DNA of 64,000 nucleotides from positions 1 to 64,000 of the forward strand of contig NZ_JAJCXB010000038.1 in assembly GCF_020564935.1 (NCBI RefSeq). Direction: 5' to 3'. The notes beneath the pieces were generated by a model. That model had not been told where the DNA came from. It worked only from the letters and a program-made list of their open reading frames with translations, and searched no databases. Position numbers and translations under genes: made by a program. Numbering within the stretch: position 1 is the first letter of the stretch; the number at the start of each line of letters is the position of its first letter. Of the stretch, positions 33,425 to 41,468 are shown piece after piece. This DNA comes from Streptomyces pinistramenti (GTDB lineage: Bacteria > Actinomycetota > Actinomycetes > Streptomycetales > Streptomycetaceae).

Positions 33425-33475
33425 TTGGTCTGGACATGTCCAGCACCCGTAGTTAGTCTCCCGTTGGTCTAGACC
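33425..33475. promoter_or_regulatory. Paired DasR-type (dre) sites before the LPMO gene
   Basis: Two copies of a 12-bp element, TTGGTCTGGACA (33425-33436) and TTGGTCTAGACC (33464-33475), lie 39 bp apart, about 50-100 bp upstream of the LPMO start. The second is a near-perfect match to the palindromic DasR response element (TGGTCTAGACCA) found with chitinase and chitin-binding genes in Streptomyces. N-acetylglucosamine metabolites would relieve repression. Confidence 0.8.
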
Positions 33476-33525
33476 GCACTTCCCCCCCCGCTGATGAAAC
33501 ACCCCACGTTCGTCAGGAGCGAAGC

Positions 33526-34119
33526 ATGCGCAAAAGGATCAGTGCTGCCGTGATCGGGCTCGGCGTTGTCGGCGCCTCCCTGTTGGCCACCACCAGCGCG
33601 TCCAGCCACGGCTACAGCGATGCACCCCCCAGCCGCCAGGCGCTCTGCGCCAATGGCACGGTCAAGGACTGCGGCGCGATTGCCTACGAACCCCAGAGCG
33701 TCGAGGGCCCCAAGGGCTTCCCCGCCGCCGGTCCCGCCGACGGCAAGATCTGCTCCGGCGGCAACGAAGGATTCGGCGAGCTGGACGACCCGCGCGGCGG
33801 CAAGTGGCCGGCGACCAAGCTGTCCGCCGGGCAGGGATACACCTTCACCTGGCGGCTGACCGCCCGTCATGCCACCACGGACTTCGAGTACTTCATCACC
33901 AAGGACAGCTACGACCCGAGCAAGCCGCTGACCCGCGCCGACCTGGAGCCCCAGCCGTTCATGACGGTGCCGATGGGCGGCAAGCAGCCGGACGCGACGG
34001 TGCAGCACCAGGGCACCGTCCCGACGCAGAAGGCCGGCCACCACATCATCCTGGGCGTCTGGAACATCGCCGACACGGGCAACGCGTTCTACGCCTGCTC
34101 GGACGTCGACCTCACCTGA
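33526..34119 (+). CDS. AA10 lytic polysaccharide monooxygenase (chitin-active type)
   Basis: A 197-residue secreted copper monooxygenase consisting of the catalytic domain only. The signal peptide (1-27) is cut before H28 (HGYSDAPPSRQALC), which becomes the N-terminal His of the copper histidine brace; H115 in LTARHATTDFEYF is the second ligand, and F188 in NAFYACSDVD occupies the axial position. The short form and sequence resemble small Streptomyces chitin-binding LPMOs. It oxidatively cleaves crystalline chitin and helps chitinases. Two DasR-type sites upstream fit this role. Confidence 0.95.
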   Translation: MRKRISAAVIGLGVVGASLLATTSASSHGYSDAPPSRQALCANGTVKDCGAIAYEPQSVEGPKGFPAAGPADGKICSGGNEGFGELDDPRGGKWPATKLSAGQGYTFTWRLTARHATTDFEYFITKDSYDPSKPLTRADLEPQPFMTVPMGGKQPDATVQHQGTVPTQKAGHHIILGVWNIADTGNAFYACSDVDLT

Positions 34120-34171
34120 CCCGGGCCCGGCCGGCAGGCGCGCGTACCCTGCCCGCCCACGGCCCCTGACC

Positions 34172-34283
34172 GCCTGGCCTCCGGAACCGCCGGCCCCGCG
34201 CCCGGCCCCGTGCGTCCCCGGCCCGCAAGTCCTCACCTTGCGGGTTCGCGGGCCGGGCCGGTCCGAGCATCCGGAGGCCAGGC
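34172..34283. repeat. Large nested inverted repeat between LPMO and ligase
   Basis: 14-bp outer arms (GCCTGGCCTCCGGA at 34172-34185, TCCGGAGGCCAGGC at 34270-34283) enclose GC-rich sequence that folds again; an inner hairpin CCCGCAAG-TCCTCAC-CTTGCGGG is at 34222-34244. It is likely a transcription terminator or mRNA-stabilising structure after the LPMO gene. Confidence 0.7.
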
Positions 34284-34365
34284 ACCCACGCGCCGCGGGC
34301 GGACCTGAGCGCGGACACCCGGCACCCCTCCACATCTGACGCACAGTCAACTATCCTCCGGCCGC

Positions 34366-36126
34366 ATGGCAGCCAACGGCACCGAGGACAACGGGGAGTT
34401 CGGCCGCACCGCGGACACCGCAACGGCCCCCGCCACCGTGGCCGCGCTCGTGACGGCACAGTGGGGCGACCACCGTGTCGGAGTGCGCTCGGCGGAAGGC
34501 GACCTCACGCATCACCAGCTCGCCGCCGGGGCCGCCGCGCGGGCGGCGCTGCTGTGCGACCTGCTGCCGCGCGGCGCGGAGCCGCACGTCGGGGTGCTGC
34601 TCGACAACGTCCCCGAATACCCGCTCTGGATCAGCGCGGCGGCGCTCGCCGGGGCCGCGGTCGTCGGCATCAACCCCACCCGCCGCGGGCCCGAACTGGC
34701 CCGCGACATCGTCCACACCGGCTGCGCGCTGCTGATCACCGAGCGCGCCCACCTCCCACTGCTCGACGGCCTGGAACTGCCCCTTCCGCCGGAGCGGATC
34801 CTGGTCGTCGACGACCCGGCCTACCGGTCCCGGCTGGAGCCGTACGCCGCCGCCCGCCCCGGAGAGGCGCGGATCGGCGTGCCGGCGCCCGCGTCCCGGC
34901 TGCTGCTCTCCTTCACCTCGGGATCGACCGGCGCCCCCAAGGCCGCCCTGTGCACCCAAGGCAGGCTGGCCGCCGCGGGGCACGCGCTCGCCCGGTACTT
35001 CACGGTGTGCCGGGACGACGTGCACTACCTCTGCATGCCGATGTTCCACGGGAACGCGGTGTTCGCCGGCTGGGCACCGGCGCTCGCGGGCGGGGCGGCC
35101 GTCGCCCTGCGCCGACGGTTTTCGGCCTCCGCCTTCCTCCCCGACGTCCGCCGCTACCGCGCCACCTACTTCACCTACGTCGGCCGCGCCGTCCAGTACC
35201 TCCTCGCCACCCCGCCGGGCCCCGACGACCGCGACCACACGCTCCGGGCCGGCTTCGGTACGGAGGCGGGCGCCGTCGACGCGGCCCGCTTCGCCGAGCG
35301 GTTCGGCGTCCGGCTCGTCGAGGGATACGGCTCGTCCGAGGGCGGCGCCGCGCTCCAGCGCTCGCCCGGCACCCCGCCCGGCGCGATCGGACGGGCCGCG
35401 CCCGGGGACGATCTCGCCGTCGTCGACCGGGAAACCGGCGCCGAGCTGCCGCGCGCCCGGCTGGACCGGGACGGCCGGCTGCTGAACGGCGAGGCGGCCA
35501 TCGGCGAACTCGTCAACCGCGGCCGCAGCGCCTTCGAGGGCTACTGGCGCAACCCCGAGGCCACCGCCGCCCGCACCCGCGCCGGATCCGGTACGCGTCC
35601 CGGCGCCGGCTGGTACTGGACCGGCGACCTCTTCTTCCGGGACGCTGCGGGCTTCTTCCACTTCGCGGGCCGCACGGACGACCGGCTGCGCGTCGACAGC
35701 GAGAATCTGGCCGCCGCGATGATCGAGAACATCCTGTCCCGGTACGAGCCGGCCCGCGGCGTCGCGGTCTACGCCGTGCCCGACCCGGTCGCCGGGGACC
35801 AGGTGATGGCCGCCGTCGCGCTGCCCGCCCCCGCAGCATTCGACCCGGAGGACTTCGCGGCATTCCTCGCCGCCCAGCCCGACCTGGGCACGAAGATGGC
35901 GCCGCGCTTCGTCCGCGCCATGGCGGAGCTGCCGGTCACCGCGACCGGCAAGGTGCACCGGGTAGTGCTCCGGCGGTCCGGTTTCCGCTGCGTGGACCCG
36001 GTGTGGTGGACGCCACTGGAGGCGGGGCCGGCCGGGTCCGGATACCGGCCGTTCGACACGGCGGACCGGGCCGCACTGCTGGCGCTCTACCGGGACCGCG
36101 AGCGGAACCACCTGCTGGACGGCTGA
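34366..36126 (+). CDS. AMP-binding acyl-CoA synthetase (FadD-like)
   Basis: A 586-residue ANL-superfamily adenylate-forming ligase. The P-loop is SFTSGSTGAPKAAL, followed by MPMFHGNAVFAGW, EGYGSSEGG (A5-type), WYWTGDLFFRD (A7 with the conserved Asp) and the C-terminal hinge GRTDDRLRVDSENL, where Asp and Arg occur in place of the usual D-x-I-K. The C-terminal catalytic Lys appears in PVTATGKVHR. It activates a fatty or aromatic acid to the acyl-CoA; the acid is not identifiable. It stands alone between two tRNA-Lys genes. Confidence 0.9.
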   Translation: MAANGTEDNGEFGRTADTATAPATVAALVTAQWGDHRVGVRSAEGDLTHHQLAAGAAARAALLCDLLPRGAEPHVGVLLDNVPEYPLWISAAALAGAAVVGINPTRRGPELARDIVHTGCALLITERAHLPLLDGLELPLPPERILVVDDPAYRSRLEPYAAARPGEARIGVPAPASRLLLSFTSGSTGAPKAALCTQGRLAAAGHALARYFTVCRDDVHYLCMPMFHGNAVFAGWAPALAGGAAVALRRRFSASAFLPDVRRYRATYFTYVGRAVQYLLATPPGPDDRDHTLRAGFGTEAGAVDAARFAERFGVRLVEGYGSSEGGAALQRSPGTPPGAIGRAAPGDDLAVVDRETGAELPRARLDRDGRLLNGEAAIGELVNRGRSAFEGYWRNPEATAARTRAGSGTRPGAGWYWTGDLFFRDAAGFFHFAGRTDDRLRVDSENLAAAMIENILSRYEPARGVAVYAVPDPVAGDQVMAAVALPAPAAFDPEDFAAFLAAQPDLGTKMAPRFVRAMAELPVTATGKVHRVVLRRSGFRCVDPVWWTPLEAGPAGSGYRPFDTADRAALLALYRDRERNHLLDG

Positions 36127-36150
36127 GCGCTCCGGCCGTGCCGGAACGCC

Positions 36151-36188
36151 GAAGTGGGCGCTCCCGGAAAACCGAGAACGCCCACTTC
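36151..36188. terminator. Bidirectional terminator before tRNA-Lys 2
   Basis: A 10-bp perfect stem (GAAGTGGGCG and CGCCCACTTC) with an 18-nt loop, between the ligase stop and the 3' end of the tRNA. Confidence 0.82.
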
Positions 36189-36193
36189 ACAGG

Positions 36194-36267
36194 TGCGCCG
36201 CCAGGGACTCGAACCCCGGACCCGCTGATTAAGAGTCAGCTGCTCTAACCAACTGAGCTAGCGGCGC
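36194..36267 (-). tRNA. tRNA-Lys (anticodon CUU), copy 2
   Basis: 74 nt, identical to copy 1 in every position. A -10-like TAGTAT (36283-36288 on the complement) lies 15 nt upstream of the tRNA start. Confidence 0.98.
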
Positions 36268-36407
36268 GCGCTGACGAAAGAAATACTACCCGGTCCCGGC
36301 GGGTGCTCCGAACCATCTGCGGACCGGGGGCCGGATGCGTACGGGGTGCGAGCGGCACGAAGCCGCCCGCCCCGTGGCCGGGCGGCGTCGTGACCGGGCC
36401 CGCGGGA

Positions 36408-37166
36408 TCAGAGCGCGAGCGAGAGCAGCACCGGGGCGGCCCTGCGGTTGAGGGCATCGGCGGCCTGCCGCAGGCGGTGCGCGTGCTCCAGCGGCATCGA
36501 CAGGGCGAGGCAGCCGACGGTCGATCCGGCGGTGATCGGCACGGCGGCGCAGACCGTGCCGACGGCGTATTCCTGGAGGTCGAGGACGGGGACCGTCGGC
36601 GGCTGGCTGTCGAGCTTGTGCAGCAGGATCCGCTCGTTGGTGATCGTCCGGGAGGTGAGCCGGGCGGTCTTGTGTCGGGAGAGGTGGTCCTTGCGGCCGT
36701 CGTGGTCCAGCTGCGCCAGCAGGCACTTGCCGACCGCGCTGGCGTGCGCCGTGCGCCGGAACTCCGCCCACTCGTTGACCTTGGGAGCGAGCGGTCCGTC
36801 GGCGTAGTGCAGGATCCGGACCTCGCCGTCGATGTAGCGGCTGATGTAGACCGCGGCACCGACCGAGTCCCGCAGCTCGTCGAGGGTGATCTGCAGCTTG
36901 TCCCGGAGTGCCTGGTCGCGGTCGCCGCCGGTACCCAGCAGAAGGAGCGATTCGCCGACGACGTACGCCCCGTCGGCGACCTGCTCGATGTAGCGCTCGC
37001 GCTGCAGCATCGACAGCAGGTGGGCGAGATGGCCGGTGGGCAGGCCGGTCTCGCGGGCGATCTGGACGTCGGTCACGCCACTGGCGTGCCGGGAGATGGT
37101 TTCGAGCACGCGAAGGGCGTATTGCACCGAATGGAACGGCGCGGTCGGCTCGGGCTTCAGCGCCAC
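36408..37166 (-). CDS. IclR-family transcriptional regulator
   Basis: A 252-residue IclR regulator. The winged-helix domain (about 10-70: VQYALRVLETISRHASGVTDVQIARETGLPTGHLAHLL) is followed by the effector domain with AHASAVGKCLLAQL and the C-terminal PITAGSTVGCLALSMP. It lies downstream of and on the same strand as the Ehu transporter genes and may control them or the divergent catabolic genes. The start is GTG with AGGGGGA upstream. Confidence 0.9.
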   Translation of the reverse strand: MALKPEPTAPFHSVQYALRVLETISRHASGVTDVQIARETGLPTGHLAHLLSMLQRERYIEQVADGAYVVGESLLLLGTGGDRDQALRDKLQITLDELRDSVGAAVYISRYIDGEVRILHYADGPLAPKVNEWAEFRRTAHASAVGKCLLAQLDHDGRKDHLSRHKTARLTSRTITNERILLHKLDSQPPTVPVLDLQEYAVGTVCAAVPITAGSTVGCLALSMPLEHAHRLRQAADALNRRAAPVLLSLAL

Positions 37167-37515
37167 GGTGTCCCCCTAGCAGGTTGGTACCGCTTGCGTA
37201 GTGACCGTCGTCCGCAGGCGCGAACGGCGGGGACCGAACGCTCCCGGACAGCGGGGCTCGTACCACGATAGCGGCCAACGGCCCTCGGTGGAGGGGGTCT
37301 TGACCGAAAAGCATGGGCCGGCATGCGCCTGTCCAGGGCCGCACCGCGCTGGCATATGCCGCAGGCACAGTAATGCGCCCCGGTGCACGCCCGCGCGCCA
37401 GTGCACGTACGGCATCGGCACCCCCGGGCACGGGCCCCTCGCGCGCCCCGGTGCACGCGGCGGAGCCCGGCCCGGGAAGGGCCGGGCTCCGTGGGACGTC
37501 CGTTACCGCACCGCT
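37167..37515. other. Intergenic region with 16-bp direct repeat and terminator
   Basis: 349 bp between the IclR gene and ehuA, both on the minus strand. It has the IclR promoter near 37190-37215 and a 16-bp direct repeat GCGCCCCGGTGCACGC at 37375-37390 and 37443-37458. A 12-bp hairpin (37462-37490, GGAGCCCGGCCC) terminates the transporter operon. No gene is visible. Confidence 0.6.
37462..37490 (-). terminator. Terminator of the Ehu-type operon
   Basis: A perfect 12-bp stem GGAGCCCGGCCC/GGGCCGGGCTCC with loop GGGAA, 26 bp past the ehuA stop. Confidence 0.8.
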
Positions 37516-38331
37516 TCAGAGCACCGCGCTCAGGAACTCCCGGGTGCGCTCGTGCTCCGGTTCGGTGAAGATCTTCTCCGGTGTACCGGATTCGATGACC
37601 CGGCCCGCGTCGAACATCAGCACGTCGTCCGAGATGTCCCGCGCGAAGTTCATCTCGTGGGTGACGCAGAGCATCGTGATGTCCGTGGTGTGGGCGATGT
37701 CCCGCAGCACGTCCAGTACGCCTGCCACCAACTCCGGGTCCAGCGCCGACGTCACCTCGTCCAGCAGCAGCACCTGCGGGCGCATCGCCAGGGCCCGCGC
37801 GATGGCCACCCGCTGCTGCTGGCCGCCGGAGAGCTGCGTCGGGTACTTGTCGACGTGGTCGGTGAGGCCGACGAGGTCGAGGAGGCCGCGGGCCCGCTCC
37901 TCGGCCGCCTCCTTGCCGAGCCCCAGCACGTGCACCGGGGCTTCGGTGATGTTGCGCAGCACCTTCATGTTGGGAAAGAGGTTGAACTGCTGGAAGACCA
38001 TGCCGATGTTCTTGCGCACCTCGCGGGTGTGCTTCTCGCCGGCCGGCACGAGCCTGCCGCCCTTCTCCTCGTGCGTGAGGTAGTCGCCGCCGACCTTGAT
38101 GGTGCCCTCGTCCGGCGTCAGCAGGGTCATCAGCAGCCGCAGGATCGTCGTCTTGCCGGATCCGGACGGGCCTATCAGCGTCACGTGCTTGCCCGACGAG
38201 ACCGTGAAGTCCAGCGAGTCCAGGACCGTGTGGGCCCCGAACCGCTTGGTGACGTGGTCGAAGCGGATCAACTCGGTACCGTCCACCGCCGGGTTGGCGG
38301 TCTCTTCGGGGAGGTTCGGGTCAGCGGACAA
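37516..38331 (-). CDS. ehuA: Amino-acid/ectoine ABC importer ATP-binding subunit, EhuA-like
   Basis: A 271-residue polar-amino-acid importer ATPase. It shows Walker A IGPSGSGKTT, the Q-loop GMVFQQFNLFPNMKV typical of this family, signature QLSGGQQQRVAIARAL, and Walker B VLLLDEVTSALD. The best start is TTG at 38329-38331 with TGGAG upstream, overlapping ehuD by 11 bp; a GTG at 38286 is an alternative. Assignment to ectoine or hydroxyectoine uptake rests on overall resemblance to Ehu systems and gene order (B-C-D-A). Another amino acid derivative is possible. Confidence 0.82.
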   Translation of the reverse strand: MSADPNLPEETANPAVDGTELIRFDHVTKRFGAHTVLDSLDFTVSSGKHVTLIGPSGSGKTTILRLLMTLLTPDEGTIKVGGDYLTHEEKGGRLVPAGEKHTREVRKNIGMVFQQFNLFPNMKVLRNITEAPVHVLGLGKEAAEERARGLLDLVGLTDHVDKYPTQLSGGQQQRVAIARALAMRPQVLLLDEVTSALDPELVAGVLDVLRDIAHTTDITMLCVTHEMNFARDISDDVLMFDAGRVIESGTPEKIFTEPEHERTREFLSAVL

Positions 38332-38974
38332 GACGGCGCTCCAGGGCTCGCAGGAGGAGGGAAGTGGGGTACGAGATCACGATGAACAGGACGCCGACGA
38401 CGGTGATCGGCTCCATGTAGTCGAAGGTGGCGGCGCTGATGCTGTTGGCCTGGAAGAGCATGTCGCCCACCGTGATGGCGGCCAGCATCGGCGTGTCCTT
38501 GAACATGGCGATGACGTAGTTGCCGAGCACGGGGACCACCCGGCGGAACGCCTGCGGCAGGATCACCGCGCTCCAGGTGCGCCGGCGCGGCAGGCTCAGC
38601 GCGGTCGCCGCCTCCCACTGGCCGGCGGGCACGCCGTCGATGCCGGCCCGGTAGACCTCCGCGGTGAACGTCGAGTAGTGCAGGCCGAGTCCGATGACGC
38701 CGGTGGCCAGCGGAGGGAAGGTGAGCCCCCATCCGGGCAGCACGAAGAACAGGAAGAACAGCTGCACCAACAGCGGGGTGTTGCGGATGAATTCGACGAC
38801 GATGCTGACCGGCCAGGTCAGCCGGCGGCTCGGCGAACGCAGGGCCAGCGCCCACACGAGACCGAGCGCGAAGGACACCAGCGAGCCGTACAGGGTCGCC
38901 TGGACGGTGATCCACAGCCCCTTGAGCAGGTCGGGCAGGATGTCGCCGACGTACCCCCATGACCAGGTGTTCAC
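38321..38974 (-). CDS. ehuD: Amino-acid/ectoine ABC importer permease, EhuD-like
   Basis: A 217-residue HisM-type permease with about five helices and the EAA loop near GQWEAATALSLPRRRTWSAVILPQA. The GTG start overlaps the ehuC stop (GTGA). It forms the channel with EhuC. Confidence 0.82.
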   Translation of the reverse strand: MNTWSWGYVGDILPDLLKGLWITVQATLYGSLVSFALGLVWALALRSPSRRLTWPVSIVVEFIRNTPLLVQLFFLFFVLPGWGLTFPPLATGVIGLGLHYSTFTAEVYRAGIDGVPAGQWEAATALSLPRRRTWSAVILPQAFRRVVPVLGNYVIAMFKDTPMLAAITVGDMLFQANSISAATFDYMEPITVVGVLFIVISYPTSLLLRALERRLVR

Positions 38975-39708
38975 GGCCTTCCCCCTCCGGTGGTCAGCGC
39001 CTCACGGCCGGCGGCGGACGGCTTGCGGAAGAGCCGGCCGGCGGACGGCTCCGGAGCGCGGCCGACGGACGCCTTGGCCCGCCGCTCCAGCAGGCGCATG
39101 ATCCGGGTCACCGCGAAGGCGATGACGAAGTAGAGGACGAGGATGATGCCGTAGACCTGGGCACTCTGGCCGGTGGACAGCCGCGCCAGCTTCGCCTGGA
39201 ACGTCAGCTCGCCGATGGACAGCAGCGACGCCAGCGCGGTGCACTTGAGCAGCTCGATCAGCAGGTTGTTGAACGGCGGCAGCATCTCGGGCACGGCCTG
39301 CGGGAGGATCACCTTCCGCATCCGCTGCCAGGGCGAGAAGCTCAGGGCGATGGCCGCCTCGCGCTGCGCGGGGGCGACGGCCTGCAGGGCGCCGCGCACG
39401 ACCTCCGAACCGTACGCGCCGTAGGACAGGCCGAGGGCGAGGGTGCCCGCCCAGACGCCGGCCAGCTGCCAGCCGAGCAGCGGCAGGGCGAAGAACAGCC
39501 AGAACATCAGGACCAGCGCCGACGTGCCGCGGAAGATCTCCATGTAGGTGCCGGAGAGGAAGCGGACGATCCAGAAGCGCGAGGTGCGCGCCATGCCGAT
39601 GCCGAACGCAACGGCGGCGGCCAGCGCCGCGCTGTAGACCATCAACTGGACGGTGATCCACACGCCTTGGAAGAAGAGTTCCCACAGTGCTCCGGTCACC
39701 GGCTGCAC
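38971..39708 (-). CDS. ehuC: Amino-acid/ectoine ABC importer permease, EhuC-like
   Basis: A 245-residue HisQ-type permease with the EAA loop AQREAAIALSFSPWQRMRKVILPQA. The C-terminus is extended by about 30 polar residues. The GTG start at 39706-39708 lies 13 bp inside ehuB, so translation is coupled. Confidence 0.82.
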   Translation of the reverse strand: MQPVTGALWELFFQGVWITVQLMVYSAALAAAVAFGIGMARTSRFWIVRFLSGTYMEIFRGTSALVLMFWLFFALPLLGWQLAGVWAGTLALGLSYGAYGSEVVRGALQAVAPAQREAAIALSFSPWQRMRKVILPQAVPEMLPPFNNLLIELLKCTALASLLSIGELTFQAKLARLSTGQSAQVYGIILVLYFVIAFAVTRIMRLLERRAKASVGRAPEPSAGRLFRKPSAAGREALTTGGGRP

Positions 39709-40625
39709 AGCTCCTTCGCGGTCAGATCGGTCATGAACTCCTTGGTGAAGCCGAACGGCTCGGCGATACGCAGGAGTTCGCCGCTCCTCTTCATCGCGTG
39801 CAGCTCGCGGTTGAACGCGTCGCGCAGGTTCGTCTCGCCGGTCCGGAAGCCGTAACCGCCGCCGTCCCGCTTCCGTTCGCCCTTGACCTCCGGGGTGAAC
39901 GGCTCCGTCATGTCCACCTTCGGGTGGTGCCCGGCCTTCAGCGCCTCGATCATCGTCAGCGCGGTGCCCGCGAAGCAGTCGATCCGGTCGGCCTCCAGCG
40001 CCTCCATGCCGGCGATCTGGTCGCCGTAGGTCTGAATGGCGCTTTTCTGCACGCCGTTGCCGATCGCGTACTCGATCTCCGCGTAGCCGATTCCGGAGCC
40101 CATGCGGAAGCCGCCCTCGGCGACGTCCCGGTAGGAAGTGATGCGGTGCGGATTTCCCTTGGGAACCAGGAATCCGTCCTTCGATTCGTAGTCCGGATCG
40201 GAGAAGAGGACGGCCTGGCAGCGGGCTTTGTTGATGAACATTCCCGCGACGATCACGTCGTACTGGAAGGAATGCAGCCCCGGCACGAGCGCGCCGAATT
40301 CGACCGGCACCGGTTCGAAATGGGCAATACCCAGCTTTTTGAAGATCGCGCCGGCCACCGCCGGTGCCTCGCCGGTCAGTTCGCCCTTTTTGTTGATGGA
40401 CGCATAGGGCGGCTCACTGGCAATCCCCATGCGTACGGTGTTCTTTTCCCGCAGCTCGTCGAGCAGATGTCCCCCGTCCGTCGCGCCGGTGACGTCGACG
40501 CGGGAGCACCCCGCGGTCGCACCCAACGCGCCTGCCGCACCCAGAATCGCCGCTCCTGTCAGCAGTGAGCGGCGGCTGATTCCTCTGACACTCTTGCCTG
40601 AATCGTTCCCCTGTGGTGGTGCCAT
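39696..40625 (-). CDS. ehuB: Amino-acid/ectoine-binding lipoprotein, EhuB-like
   Basis: A 309-residue family-3 solute-binding protein. The N-terminus has SRRSLLTGAA, a twin-arginine signal, ending in the lipobox TAGC, so it is probably a Tat-exported lipoprotein. The binding domain begins VRMGIASEPPYASIN and includes the ALVPGLHSFQYDVIVAGMFI region seen in ectoine binders. It is the first gene of the importer operon. The ATG at 40623-40625 has no strong RBS. Confidence 0.82.
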   Translation of the reverse strand: MAPPQGNDSGKSVRGISRRSLLTGAAILGAAGALGATAGCSRVDVTGATDGGHLLDELREKNTVRMGIASEPPYASINKKGELTGEAPAVAGAIFKKLGIAHFEPVPVEFGALVPGLHSFQYDVIVAGMFINKARCQAVLFSDPDYESKDGFLVPKGNPHRITSYRDVAEGGFRMGSGIGYAEIEYAIGNGVQKSAIQTYGDQIAGMEALEADRIDCFAGTALTMIEALKAGHHPKVDMTEPFTPEVKGERKRDGGGYGFRTGETNLRDAFNRELHAMKRSGELLRIAEPFGFTKEFMTDLTAKELCSR

Positions 40626-40967
40626 GGGCGCGCGGCTACCCGGAGTTGACGAAAATATGCAGATCATTTCCGGCCCCGCGGAAAGCGTTGCGGAAGTGTG
40701 GCGGAAGTCCGGCATGAGTGCTTACGGTGCGGGTGCCGGATGTGTAACCCCTGGAACGCCATGGGGGGTTGGCGCATATGTGTGACGGTGGGGCCCAGTG
40801 GTGATGCTGTTCCGTACGGGTGTCACGGAATTCACCGTTTCGGGCGGCCCGCCGGTACCGGCCCGGAGCCCCACACCGGGATACCCAGGAACCGGACACG
40901 CAGGGCGCTCACGGCGCGCGCCCGGAAAAGACCGGCAAGAGACCGCAGAGGACCGACAGGAGGCCAC
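40626..40967. other. Divergent regulatory region, ehuB / DUF3830
   Basis: 342 bp between divergent starts. An inverted repeat AACCCCTGG-AACG-CCATGGGGGGTT (about 40747-40770, arms interrupted by two bases) is the best operator candidate, perhaps for the nearby IclR protein. No gene is visible. Confidence 0.45.
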
Positions 40968-41468
40968 ATGGCCGACCGATTCATCGAAATCTCGCTGGAC
41001 AAGCGGGGCGTGAGCTGCACCGCGAAGCTGCTCGACGCGCAGGCGCCGATCACCTGCAAAGCCGTCTGGGACGCCCTGCCGCTCGGCGGCGACGTCTACC
41101 ACGCCAAGTACGCCCGCAACGAGATCTACGCCCTGGTCCCGCCGTTCGCCCCGCAGGAGCCGCCGCTGGAGAACCCCACCATCACGCCGATCCCCGGCGA
41201 CCTGTGCTACTTCACCTTCAGCGACACCCAGTTGGGCACCGCCTCCTACGGCTACGAGTCCGAGGCCGGGCACCAGGGCCGCGCCACCGTCGTCGACCTC
41301 GCGCTCTTCTACGAGCGCAACAACCTCCTGATCAACGGCGACGCGGGCTGGGTGCCCGGCATCGTCTGGGGCTCCGTCGTGGAAGGTCTCGACCGGATGG
41401 CCGACGCCTGCCAGGACCTCTGGCGGGCCGGCGCGCTCGGCGAGACCCTCAACTTCCGCCGGGCCTAG
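40968..41468 (+). CDS. DUF3830 family protein (cyclophilin-like fold)
   Basis: A 166-residue protein of the DUF3830 family, thought to have a cyclophilin-like barrel. The conserved start is ISLDKRGVSCTAKLLDAQAPITCKAVWDALP. The biochemical role is unknown. In other bacteria such genes occur beside amidases and Asp/Glu-racemase-like enzymes, as here. AGGAGG lies just before the ATG. The 3' end overlaps the convergent amidase gene by 20 bp. Confidence 0.85.
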   Translation: MADRFIEISLDKRGVSCTAKLLDAQAPITCKAVWDALPLGGDVYHAKYARNEIYALVPPFAPQEPPLENPTITPIPGDLCYFTFSDTQLGTASYGYESEAGHQGRATVVDLALFYERNNLLINGDAGWVPGIVWGSVVEGLDRMADACQDLWRAGALGETLNFRRA

